Assembly: GCF_018704125.1 (NCBI RefSeq)
Contig: NZ_JAGTIS010000003.1
Location: forward strand, 329,987 to 393,986
Length of the DNA: 64,000 nt
Direction of reading: 5' to 3'
Source of the DNA: Metapseudomonas boanensis
Lineage (GTDB): Bacteria; Pseudomonadota; Gammaproteobacteria; Pseudomonadales; Pseudomonadaceae
Position 1 is the stretch's first letter. Each line of letters begins with the position of its first letter. Below the pieces are notes generated by a model. The model did no database searches. It had not been told where the DNA came from and worked only from the letters and a program-made list of their open reading frames with translations. Below, in pieces: positions 56,345-64,000 of the stretch. The translations under genes and the position numbers were made by a program.

Positions 56345-57315
56345 TGCTCGAAGGACTCGCGATCCTGGCGCAGCAGGCTCAGCAGCCAGACGAAATCATC
56401 CGGCAGCGGCGACTCCCACTTCATGCGCTCGCCCGTTATCGGATGGTCCAGTTCCAGGAAGCGGGCATGCAGGGCCTGGCGCGGGAATTCCTTGAGGGTT
56501 TGCACCATGGTCGGGTTCGCGGCCGGCGGAATACGGAAGCGGCCGCCGTAGACCGGGTCACCCACCAGCGGGAAGTTCACGTAGGCCATGTGCACGCGAA
56601 TCTGGTGCGTACGGCCCGTTTCCAGCTTGACGCGGGTATGGGTGTGCGAGCGGAAGCGCTCCAGCACGCGATAGTGGCTGACCGCAGGCTTGCCGCCAGC
56701 GACCACCGCCATACGCTGGCGCTGCTGGCCGTGGCGACCGATGGGCGCATCGACCTTGCCGCCCGAGGTGATCACACCAACCACCACGGCCTCATATATA
56801 CGGCTCACGCTGCGCGCCTGCAGTTGCGCGACCAGGCTGGTATGGGCCTCCAGGGTCTTGGCCACCACCATCAAGCCGGTGGTGTCCTTGTCCAGGCGAT
56901 GGACGATGCCCGCGCGCGGCACGTTGGCCAGGCCCGGCACATGGTGCAGCAGGGCGTTGAGCAGAGTGCCATCGGCATGCCCCGCCGCCGGATGGACCAC
57001 CAGCCCGGCGGGCTTGTCCAGCACCAGCAGCTGGTCGTCTTCATAGACGATGTTCAGCTCGATGTCCTGAGCCACCCACTCGCCTTGGGATTCCTGCTCG
57101 GCCTCGAGTTCCAGATGCGCGCCGCCATGCACGATATCGCGCGGGCGCAGGACCTTGCCGTCCACCTTCAAGAGGCCGTCCTTGATCCAGCCGGACAGGC
57201 GGGACCGGGAGTGCTCGGCAAAGAGTTGTGCAGCGACCTGATCGAGACGTTGCCCACCCATTTCGGACGGGACCTCGGCGCTGAGTTGAATGACCTGCTT
57301 GGTAATGGAAGACAT
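56341..57315 (-). CDS. rluD: 23S rRNA pseudouridine synthase RluD
   Basis: 324 residues. N-terminal S4 domain ('RLDQVAAQLFAEHSRSRLSGWIKDG'), then the RluA-type catalytic domain with 'GIVHRLDKDTTGLMVVAKT' (catalytic Asp), 'LETGRTHQIRVHMA' and 'FPLVGDPVYGG'. Makes pseudouridines 1911/1915/1917 of 23S rRNA. Operon with pgeF; divergent from bamD. Confidence 0.95.
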   Translation of the reverse strand: MSSITKQVIQLSAEVPSEMGGQRLDQVAAQLFAEHSRSRLSGWIKDGLLKVDGKVLRPRDIVHGGAHLELEAEQESQGEWVAQDIELNIVYEDDQLLVLDKPAGLVVHPAAGHADGTLLNALLHHVPGLANVPRAGIVHRLDKDTTGLMVVAKTLEAHTSLVAQLQARSVSRIYEAVVVGVITSGGKVDAPIGRHGQQRQRMAVVAGGKPAVSHYRVLERFRSHTHTRVKLETGRTHQIRVHMAYVNFPLVGDPVYGGRFRIPPAANPTMVQTLKEFPRQALHARFLELDHPITGERMKWESPLPDDFVWLLSLLRQDRESFEQ

Positions 57316-57463
57316 GCTCGGGAACGGAGGGGGGCGCAGCCTTTGGTTTCGGTTACGCGCTTGTGGTTAAATACTGCGTCTTTGTCCCGGGGGTTCCGGG
57401 GCGCCCATCATAACAGGACGGCTCCAGCCACGACAGCTAGCCGTCACAGGGACGCAAGCCGCC

Positions 57464-58483
57464 ATGCAAGTGAAACACCTGCTGCTGATCGCCATTCTCG
57501 CCCTTACCGCCGCCTGTTCTTCCAATAAGGAAGTGGTGGACGAGAACCTCAGCGAGGCTGAGCTGTACCAGCAGGCCCAGGCCGATCTGGACAACAGCAG
57601 CTACACCCCCGCAATCGCCAAGCTGAAAGCCCTGGAATCGCGCTACCCCTTCGGCCGCTATGCCGAACAGGCGCAGCTTGAGCTGATCTACGCCTACTAC
57701 AAGAATGCCGAGCCCGAGGCCGCACGCTCCGCCGCCGACCGCTTCATTCGCCTGCACCCGCAGCACCCGAACGTCGACTATGCCTATTACCTGAAGGGCC
57801 TGTCCTCCTTCGAACAGGACCGCGGCCTGGTGGCGCGCTTCCTGCCGCTGGACATGACCAAACGCGACCCGGGCGCCGCACGCGACTCGTACAACGAATT
57901 CGCCCAACTGACCAGCCGCTTCCCGAATAGCCGCTACGCGCCTGACGCCAAGCAGCGCATGATCTACCTGCGCAATCTGCTGGCTGCTTATGAAATCCAT
58001 GTTGCCCACTACTACCTGACCCGCCAGGCCTATGTCGCCGCCGGCAACCGCGGCCGCTACGTGGTGGAAAACTTCCAGGAAACCCCGGCTGTCGGCGACG
58101 GCCTGGCGGTGATGGTCGAGTCCTACCAGCGTCTGGGCCTCAACGACCTGGCCGCTACCAGCCTGGAAACCCTGAAGCTCAACTACCCGGATCACCCGAC
58201 CCTGGTGGACGGCCAGTTCGTGCCGCGCGAAGAGGAAGCGGACAACCGCTCCTGGCTGGCCAAGGCCACCCTCGGCCTGATCGAAAGCGAAACCCCTCCT
58301 CCTCCAGGCGGGACCCGTGCGGCTCAAGACGTGATCCGCCAGTACCAGGACGCCAAGGACGCGATCCCCGAGGAGCTGCTGCCGGAAAACCAGGAAGCGG
58401 TCGAGGAAGAAGAACACGAAGCAGAAGCCACCAGCAGCGACCGCTCCTGGTTCAGCCGCATGACCTTCGGCATCTTCGACTAA
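57464..58483 (+). CDS. bamD: Outer-membrane assembly lipoprotein BamD (ComL)
   Basis: 339 residues. Lipoprotein signal with lipobox L-T-A-A-C18 ('[10 protein letters not shown]'). TPR repeats: '[45 protein letters not shown]', etc. C-terminal acidic tail. Essential partner of BamA. The usual Pseudomonas length. Followed by a strong terminator. Confidence 0.96.
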   Translation: MQVKHLLLIAILALTAACSSNKEVVDENLSEAELYQQAQADLDNSSYTPAIAKLKALESRYPFGRYAEQAQLELIYAYYKNAEPEAARSAADRFIRLHPQHPNVDYAYYLKGLSSFEQDRGLVARFLPLDMTKRDPGAARDSYNEFAQLTSRFPNSRYAPDAKQRMIYLRNLLAAYEIHVAHYYLTRQAYVAAGNRGRYVVENFQETPAVGDGLAVMVESYQRLGLNDLAATSLETLKLNYPDHPTLVDGQFVPREEEADNRSWLAKATLGLIESETPPPPGGTRAAQDVIRQYQDAKDAIPEELLPENQEAVEEEEHEAEATSSDRSWFSRMTFGIFD

Positions 58484-58500
58484 AGCAACGCCTGAATGCG

Positions 58501-58530
58501 AAAAGGGAGGCCCAAGGGTCTCCCTTTTTC
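58501..58530 (+). terminator. bamD terminator
   Basis: AAAAGGGAG-loop-CTCCCTTTTTC, starting 17 bases after the stop. Confidence 0.88.
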
Positions 58531-58565
58531 ATATCCATCTGGATCATGCGAGCGCAGAGCTCGTT

Positions 58566-58690
58566 GCAGGAGCCAGGTTGCTGGCGAATTCGCTACCGTG
58601 GTTCGCGAGCAAGCTCGCTCCTACAGCAAAGGCGCGGCCGAGATTCGCGGGCAAGAACCCGGTGCCCTCCTCGCTCCTTCGGCGCAAGGC
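58566..58690. repeat. Cluster of REP elements
   Basis: Forward core GCAGGAGCCAGGTTGCTGG, inverted core GCGAGCAAGCTCGCTCCTAC ending at 58625, then a degenerate REP to about 58680 with CTCGCTCC. Confidence 0.65.
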
Positions 58691-58710
58691 ATTGCGCTGG
58701 ATCGAACCGC

Positions 58711-60342
58711 CTAATCCCCCAGCCGCCACCCCGAGGTGATCGGATAGCGCCGGTCGCGACCGAATCCGCGCTGGGTAACCCTTATGCCAATCGCCGCCTG
58801 GCGTCGCTTGTACTCATTGCGATCGACCAGCCGAAGCACCCGGTTGACCGTATCCTCATCGAAGCCCTCGGCGATGATGGCGTTGGCCGAGAGGTCATGC
58901 TCGATGTAGAGCTTGAGGATTTCATCCAGCAACGGATACGGCGGCAGCGAGTCCTCGTCCAACTGGCCCGGCGCCAGCTCAGCCGAAGGCGGGCGCTCGA
59001 TGACCCGCTGCGGAATCACCCGCCCATGGCTGTTTCGATACTCGGCCAGGCGAAATACCAGGGTCTTGGGTACATCCTTGAGGACGTCGAAACCGCCCGC
59101 CATGTCGCCGTAGAGCGTGGCATAGCCCACAGCCAGTTCGCTCTTGTTGCCAGTTGTCAGGACCAGGTAGCCCTTCTTGTTGGAAATGGCCATCAGCATG
59201 GTGCCTCGGCAGCGGGCCTGGAGGTTCTCCTCACTGGTGTCGCGCGGGGAGCCATCGAAGACCGGCGCCAGCGTCTGCATGAAGGCATCGACAGCAGCGG
59301 CAATTGGCAGAACCTGGTAACTGACGCCCAGGGCCCGCGCTTCGGCCTCGGCATCCTCCTGGCTGATCTGCGCGGTGTAGTGATAAGGCATCATCACCGC
59401 CTCGACCCGCTCCGCCCCCAGGGCATCAACGGCCACGGCAAGGGTCAGGGCCGAATCGATGCCGCCGGACAGCCCCAGCACCACACCGTTGAAACCGTTC
59501 TTGCGCACGTAGTCACGCACGCCTACCACCAGTGCCTGGTAGACACTGGCTTCAAGGCCGGGTAGCTCCTCGCAATGAGTCTGGCGCGGCCTCAGGCAGT
59601 CGCCTTGCCACTGCAGGTCGACTGGATACAACCCTTCGATGAACGCTGGTGTCCGCTGGCAAACCGCGCGATAGACATCGATGACGCAACTGCCACCATC
59701 GAAGACCAGCTCATCCTGCCCACCTACCTGGTTGACATAGATGATCGGCATCTCGCCCTCGGCGGCGCGCTCGGCCAGCACCTCCTCCCGCTCGCGCTGT
59801 TTATCCAGGTGAAATGGGGAAGCATTCAAGCTCAGCATCAGCTGGGCCCCCGCTGCGCGAGCCTGCGCCATAGGTTCGGGGAACCAGATGTCCTCGCAAA
59901 TCGACAAGGCCACGGCAATGCCCTTGATATCCACCACGCAGGCCTGCTGGCCAGGCTCGAAGTAGCGTTTCTCGTCGAAGACCCGGTAGTTGGGCAACTT
60001 CTGCTTGAAGTAGGTGGCCAGCAGTTCGCCGTCGGCGATCACTGCGCAGGCGTTGTAGCGCGCGTCAGCGTCCAGCCAGGGGTAGCCAACCACCAGGTAG
60101 ATGCCGCGAACCTCCTCGCGCAGCCGCTGCAGCCCTTGCTCGATACGCCGCTGCATGCTGGAGCGCAGCAGCAGGTCCTCCGGTGGATAGCCGCTCAGTG
60201 CGAGTTCCGGAAAGACGATGACGTCCGCCTCCCAGAGTTCCCGCGCCGAATTCGCGGCCTCGATGATTCGTTCCACGTTGCCGTGTACATCACCGACTCG
60301 CAGATTGAGCTGCGCCATCACGACCCGCAGGCTTTGGCTCAT
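58711..60342 (-). CDS. nadE: Glutamine-dependent NAD+ synthetase
   Basis: 543 residues from the ATG at 60342; GAGGAGG lies 7 bases upstream, which decides against the ATG-like start at 60366. An N-terminal nitrilase/glutaminase domain (E in 'VFPELALSGYPPED', K region in 'YFKQKLPNY', Cys in 'ALSICEDIWF') and a C-terminal NAD synthase domain with SGGIDS (PP-loop) in 'VLGLSGGIDSALTLAV'. Converts deamido-NAD to NAD using glutamine. Stand-alone. Confidence 0.95.
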   Translation of the reverse strand: MSQSLRVVMAQLNLRVGDVHGNVERIIEAANSARELWEADVIVFPELALSGYPPEDLLLRSSMQRRIEQGLQRLREEVRGIYLVVGYPWLDADARYNACAVIADGELLATYFKQKLPNYRVFDEKRYFEPGQQACVVDIKGIAVALSICEDIWFPEPMAQARAAGAQLMLSLNASPFHLDKQREREEVLAERAAEGEMPIIYVNQVGGQDELVFDGGSCVIDVYRAVCQRTPAFIEGLYPVDLQWQGDCLRPRQTHCEELPGLEASVYQALVVGVRDYVRKNGFNGVVLGLSGGIDSALTLAVAVDALGAERVEAVMMPYHYTAQISQEDAEAEARALGVSYQVLPIAAAVDAFMQTLAPVFDGSPRDTSEENLQARCRGTMLMAISNKKGYLVLTTGNKSELAVGYATLYGDMAGGFDVLKDVPKTLVFRLAEYRNSHGRVIPQRVIERPPSAELAPGQLDEDSLPPYPLLDEILKLYIEHDLSANAIIAEGFDEDTVNRVLRLVDRNEYKRRQAAIGIRVTQRGFGRDRRYPITSGWRLGD

Positions 60343-60527
60343 GGCCGCCTCCTCAGCGTTGTCCACAATGCGCCGAGCACCGTGGAATGCGTCTCAGCGC
60401 CACCATACTCCGCATCACGCGCAGCGGATACTGCCCAAGGCTCCACAGCCGTGCGGCTGGTCTCTGTGCGTGGACAACCGGCTTGGATAAACTGCCAGAC
60501 TCCAAACTAGATGAGAGCACCAACAGG

Positions 60528-60764
60528 ATGTTTCGCCTGCTGTTCTGGATTGCCGTGATCTTCGCCGCCATTTGGCTCTGGCGCCGGTTCAAGACCCCAA
60601 CCCCGCCGCGCCCTGCCCCACGCCAGGACGATGAAACCCAGCCCATGGTGCGCTGCGCCCAGTGCGGTGTTCACCTGCCGCGTGCCCATGCTCTGTCCCG
60701 CGATGACCGCTGGTACTGCAGTCAGGCCCACCTCGAACAGGACAAGAGCTCTGGTGAGCGCTGA
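60528..60764 (+). CDS. PP0621-like small membrane zinc-ribbon protein
   Basis: 78 residues from the ATG at 60528. One N-terminal membrane helix 'LLFWIAVIFAAIWLW', a Pro-rich linker, then 'MVRCAQCGVHLP' and 'WYCSQAHLEQ' forming a likely Cys3-His metal site. Conserved just upstream of pilS in pseudomonads; its stop overlaps the pilS start by 11 bp. Function unknown. Confidence 0.88.
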   Translation: MFRLLFWIAVIFAAIWLWRRFKTPTPPRPAPRQDDETQPMVRCAQCGVHLPRAHALSRDDRWYCSQAHLEQDKSSGER

Positions 60765-62346
60765 GAGCCTGAACGGAGTCGGTCCGCAGGCACGACGGAT
60801 TTTCCGCCTCTACAACCTTTATCGGTTGTCGATCGGCCTGCTACTCGTGCTACTGATTTCCAGCGAGCTCGACGACCAGTTGCTGAACCCCGTCAATGCG
60901 GACCTGTTCCGCAAGGGCAGCTGGTTCTACCTGATCCTTAACGTACTGGTCGCGACGCTGGTCGCCCAACCCCGGCGCATGGTGCAGATATTCAGCCTTG
61001 CCCTGGTGGATGTGCTGCTGCTGTCCGGCCTGTTCTTCGCTGCAGGCGGCACTCCCAGCGGCATCGGCAACCTGCTGATCGTCTCGGTGGCGATCTCCAA
61101 CTCACTGCTGCGCGGTCGCATCGGTCTGCTGGTGGCGGCGGTGGCGGCCATCGGCCTGATCTACCTGACCTTCTACCTCAGCCTCATCTACCCGCAGGTG
61201 TCCAGCCAGTTCGTCCAGGCCGGCGCATTGGGCGCCCTTTGCTTCGCCGCTGCGCTGTTCGTCCAGGCCGCCAGCAAGCGACTGCAACGCAGCGAAAGCC
61301 TGGCCGAGCAACGGGCGGAGGACGTAGCCAACCTCGAAGCGCTCAATGCGCAGATCCTCGAGCGCATGCGCACCGGCATCCTGGTACTGGACCCCTTGCA
61401 CCGTATCCTCCTGGCCAACCAGGGCGCCCAGACCCTGCTCGGCAAGGAAGGTCTTGCCGGCAAGCCGCTTGCCCCGCAATGCCCGGAGCTGCTGCATTGC
61501 TACGAACAGTGGGTCAGCAACCCCACGTTGCGACCGCCAAGCTTCCAGGCCTTCACTGACGGCCCGACACTGCAGCCCAGCTTCGTTCCCCTACCCCAGG
61601 GCAGGCAGGAAAACATCCTGGTGTTTCTCGACGATATATCCCAGGTGGCGCAGCAGGCCCAGCAACTGAAGCTCGCCTCCCTGGGGCGCCTCACCGCGGG
61701 CATCGCCCACGAAATCCGCAACCCGCTTGGGGCCATCAGCCATGCTGCGCAGCTGTTGCATGAGTCGGAGGACCTGCCAGGACCCGACCGGCGTCTGGCG
61801 CAGATCATCCAGGACCATTCACGACGCATGAACCTGGTGATCGAGAACGTATTGCAACTGTCCCGTCGCCGCCAGTCAGACCCTCAGTTGCTGGACCTCA
61901 AATACTGGCTGACCCGCTTCGCCAGTGAGTTTCGCAGCTCCGCCAGTGCTAACCAGACCCTCCATCTGGCCAGCATTGGCAGCACCCTGCAGACACGCAT
62001 GGACCCGCACCAGCTGACTCAGGTCCTGACCAACCTGGTCGAGAACGGCCTGCGCTACAGCGCCCAGAAGCACACGCAAGGCCAGGTCTGGCTCAAGCTG
62101 TTCCGCGACCCGGAAAGCGATCTGCCGGTGCTCGAGGTCGAGGACGACGGCGAGGGCGTGCCGGAAGAGCACCGACCGCACATCTTCGAGCCCTTCTACA
62201 CCACCGAAAACAAAGGCACGGGGCTCGGGTTGTATATTTCCCGTGAACTCTGCGAGAGCAACCAGGCTCGCCTCGACTACAAACCCCGCGAGCAAGGCGG
62301 CAGCTGCTTCCGCATCACCTTTGCCCATCCGCGCAAACTGAGCTGA
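60754..62346 (+). CDS. pilS: Two-component sensor kinase PilS
   Basis: 530 residues from a GTG at 60754, the same length as in P. aeruginosa. Six membrane helices in the first ~175 residues, a PAS-like domain at 195-300, phospho-acceptor H319 in 'GIAHEIRNPLG', and an HATPase domain with 'NLVENGLRYS', 'DDGEGVPEE' and 'GTGLGLYISREL'. Senses the pilin pool in the inner membrane and phosphorylates PilR. Overlaps the preceding gene; pilR follows after 2 bp. Confidence 0.96.
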   Translation: MSAESLNGVGPQARRIFRLYNLYRLSIGLLLVLLISSELDDQLLNPVNADLFRKGSWFYLILNVLVATLVAQPRRMVQIFSLALVDVLLLSGLFFAAGGTPSGIGNLLIVSVAISNSLLRGRIGLLVAAVAAIGLIYLTFYLSLIYPQVSSQFVQAGALGALCFAAALFVQAASKRLQRSESLAEQRAEDVANLEALNAQILERMRTGILVLDPLHRILLANQGAQTLLGKEGLAGKPLAPQCPELLHCYEQWVSNPTLRPPSFQAFTDGPTLQPSFVPLPQGRQENILVFLDDISQVAQQAQQLKLASLGRLTAGIAHEIRNPLGAISHAAQLLHESEDLPGPDRRLAQIIQDHSRRMNLVIENVLQLSRRRQSDPQLLDLKYWLTRFASEFRSSASANQTLHLASIGSTLQTRMDPHQLTQVLTNLVENGLRYSAQKHTQGQVWLKLFRDPESDLPVLEVEDDGEGVPEEHRPHIFEPFYTTENKGTGLGLYISRELCESNQARLDYKPREQGGSCFRITFAHPRKLS

Positions 62347-62348
62347 CC

Positions 62349-63686
62349 ATGACCCGACAGAGAGCCCTGATCGTCGATGACGAGCCCGATATCCGCGAAT
62401 TGCTGGAGATCACCCTCGGGCGCATGAAGCTCGACACCCGCAGCGCACGCAATCTCAAGGAAGCCCGCGAATGGCTTGCGCGCGAACCCTTCGACCTGTG
62501 CCTGACCGACATGCGCCTGCCCGATGGCACCGGCCTTGACCTGGTGCAGTACATCCAGCAGCGCCACCCGCTGGTCCCGGTAGCGATGATCACTGCCTAC
62601 GGTAGCCTCGACACTGCCGTGAACGCCCTGAAGGCCGGCGCCTTCGACTTCGTCACCAAGCCCGTTGACCTCGGCCGCTTGCGCGAACTGGTCAATACGG
62701 CCCTGCGTCTCAGCAATCCGGAAGCCAGCGAAGCGCCGGTGGATAGTCGCTTGCTGGGCGACTCGCCGCCGATGAAGTCCCTGCGCAATCAGATCCAGAA
62801 ACTTGCCCGCAGCCAGGCGCCGGTCTACATCAGCGGCGAATCCGGCAGCGGCAAGGAGCTGGTGGCACGCCTGATCCACGAGCAAGGGCCGCGCGCAGAA
62901 CGCCCCTTCGTTCCGGTGAACTGCGGCGCCATTCCCTCGGAGCTGATGGAAAGCGAATTCTTCGGCCACAAGAAAGGCAGCTTCACCGGCGCGCTCGAAG
63001 ACAAGCAGGGCCTGTTCCAGGCGGCCAATGGCGGCACCTTGTTCCTCGACGAAGTGGCAGACCTGCCGTTGCCAATGCAGGTGAAACTGCTACGCGCCAT
63101 TCAGGAAAAGGCCGTAAGGACCGTTGGTGGTCAGCAGGAAGTGGTGGTCGACGTGCGCATCCTCAGCGCCACGCACAAGGACCTCGCCGCCGAAGTGGCC
63201 GCTGGGCGCTTCCGTCAGGACCTCTACTACCGCCTGAACGTCATCGAACTTGGCGTACCGCCCCTGCGCGAACGCCGCGAAGACATTCCGCTGCTTACCG
63301 AGACCATGCTCAAACGCCTGGCGCAGCAAAGCGGCCTGCCCGCTGCGCGGCTCACGACCGAAGCACTGGACAAACTCAAGTGCTACCGCTTCCCGGGTAA
63401 CGTGCGCGAACTGGAGAACATGCTCGAGCGCGCCTACACCCTCTGCGAGGACGACCAGATCCAGGCCCGTGATCTGCGGCTGACCGAGGCGACCAGCAAC
63501 GGCGAGACGGGCGAAGCGGACCTGTCGCAGATCGATAACCTTGAGGACTACCTGGAAGAGATCGAGCGCAAACTGATCATGCAGGCGCTGGAAGAGACGC
63601 GCTGGAACCGCACCGCTGCTGCCCAGCGCTTGGGCCTGACCTTCCGCTCGATGCGCTATCGGTTGAAGAAGCTGGGCATAGATTGA
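62349..63686 (+). CDS. pilR: Sigma-54-dependent response regulator PilR
   Basis: 445 residues, same as P. aeruginosa. Receiver domain with D10/D11 and phospho-site D54 and K104; AAA+ domain with GESGSGKE 163-170 and GAFTGA motif in 'KKGSFTGALED'; C-terminal Fis-type HTH 'RWNRTAAAQRLGLTFRSMRYRLKKLG'. Activates pilA through the sigma-54 promoter seen at 36738-36753. Confidence 0.96.
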   Translation: MTRQRALIVDDEPDIRELLEITLGRMKLDTRSARNLKEAREWLAREPFDLCLTDMRLPDGTGLDLVQYIQQRHPLVPVAMITAYGSLDTAVNALKAGAFDFVTKPVDLGRLRELVNTALRLSNPEASEAPVDSRLLGDSPPMKSLRNQIQKLARSQAPVYISGESGSGKELVARLIHEQGPRAERPFVPVNCGAIPSELMESEFFGHKKGSFTGALEDKQGLFQAANGGTLFLDEVADLPLPMQVKLLRAIQEKAVRTVGGQQEVVVDVRILSATHKDLAAEVAAGRFRQDLYYRLNVIELGVPPLRERREDIPLLTETMLKRLAQQSGLPAARLTTEALDKLKCYRFPGNVRELENMLERAYTLCEDDQIQARDLRLTEATSNGETGEADLSQIDNLEDYLEEIERKLIMQALEETRWNRTAAAQRLGLTFRSMRYRLKKLGID

Positions 63687-63689
63687 TCC

Positions 63690-63873
63690 GCCTGCAGGAG
63701 CGAGGGGGGGACGCCGAATTCTTGTACGCGAACATCCTCCGCTTTCGCTTCCAACCAAAAGCCCGCCGCCCACCCCTGTAGGAGCGAGCTTGCTCGCGAA
63801 CACCACCCCCGCATTCGCCAGCAAGCTGCCTCCTACGAAAAGCCCGCCGCCCGCCCCCCTGTAGGAGCGAGCT
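63690..63873. repeat. REP cluster after pilR
   Basis: Degenerate REP at about 63691-63735, a full inverted pair at 63777-63836, and a truncated forward REP (CTGTAGGAGCGAGCTT) ending at 63873, where the IS begins. Confidence 0.7.
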
Positions 63874-64000
63874 TGAACTGGCTTAATGATTTTGGACACC
63901 TCACTCGGGCGCTATGATGGCCCAAATCTGAGGTATGTCGGAATGCGTAAGTCCTACTCGAATGAATTCAAACTCAAGGCTGCCAGCATGGTTCTGGACG
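63874..64000 (+). mobile_element. IS3-family insertion sequence, left end (continues beyond window)
   Basis: Sequence changes inside a REP right after GAGCTT to TGAACTGGCTTAATG...TTTGGACACC, an IS3-type terminus (TG start). The first transposase gene begins 70 bases in. The right end is not visible. Confidence 0.8.
63943..64000 (+). CDS. IS3-family transposase OrfA, N-terminal fragment
   Basis: The visible frame begins 'MRKSYSNEFKLKAASMVLD', the HTH_Tnp_1 start of IS3-family OrfA proteins. GAGG lies upstream. The rest is outside the window, so frameshift and completeness cannot be judged. Confidence 0.85.
   Translation, partial: MRKSYSNEFKLKAASMVLD

Noticed and set aside
63690..63873. Small RNA or attenuator after pilR
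   Set aside because: The hairpins are REP palindromes of the family dispersed through the window; nothing specific to a regulatory RNA is visible.

Overview
The window is a chromosomal segment of a Pseudomonas species (P. aeruginosa/P. resinovorans-like). GC content is high and the gene order follows, from memory of that genome, the P. aeruginosa PAO1 stretch around PA4520-PA4547: MCP, ampE, ampD, a DUF1631 gene, nadC, tRNA-Thr, pilA, pilBCD-coaE-yacG, DUF1780/DUF3094 genes, ndh, tRNA-Lys/Pro/Asn, clpB, pgeF, rluD, bamD, pilS, pilR. No database search was run; family assignments rest on motifs and recall.

Layout. 1-5000: end of a TetR/BetI-like regulator, then a minus-strand amino-acid ABC importer operon whose first gene fuses a PLP aminotransferase to the ABC ATPase. 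5.3-13.6 kb: tatD-like gene, chemoreceptor, ampD-ampE, DUF1631 gene and nadC. 13.68-36.08 kb: a 22.35-kb integrated island bounded by a 47-bp direct repeat of the tRNA-Thr 3' half. It has a tyrosine integrase with tandem 11-bp iterons at both ends, a small excision/replication module (AlpA-like HTH, CHC2-type zinc finger, DUF3987), a three-gene module of two unlike large GTPases plus a C-terminally anchored coiled-coil protein, an Nmad2 gene, and a minus-strand type I restriction-modification operon (hsdR, an Abi_2/HEPN gene, hsdM, hsdS and three unknown genes). I see no capsid, tail, relaxase or conjugation genes, so it looks like a non-self-transmissible defence island or satellite-like element.

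36.0-41.6 kb: restored tRNA-Thr, pilA with a textbook sigma-54 promoter, divergent pilB-pilC-pilD-coaE-yacG. 41.6-43.7 kb: a repeat field holding two almost identical REP-associated tyrosine transposase (RAYT) genes. 43.8-49.2 kb: small conserved genes, a CbiM-like membrane protein, GNAT, ndh and a periplasmic binding protein. 49.4-49.65 kb: tRNA-Lys, -Pro, -Asn. 49.85-63.7 kb: a second DUF1631 gene, a PilZ protein, clpB, pgeF, rluD, bamD, nadE, a PP0621-like protein and pilS-pilR. The right edge enters an IS3-family element that has split a REP sequence.

The type IV pilus parts form one functional set: PilS-PilR (right end) should activate the sigma-54 promoter of pilA (centre), and PilB/C/D assemble and process the pilin. 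Two REP-like families are scattered through most intergenic gaps. The GTPase trio is the best candidate for an undescribed system, most probably anti-phage by its position, but that is inference.
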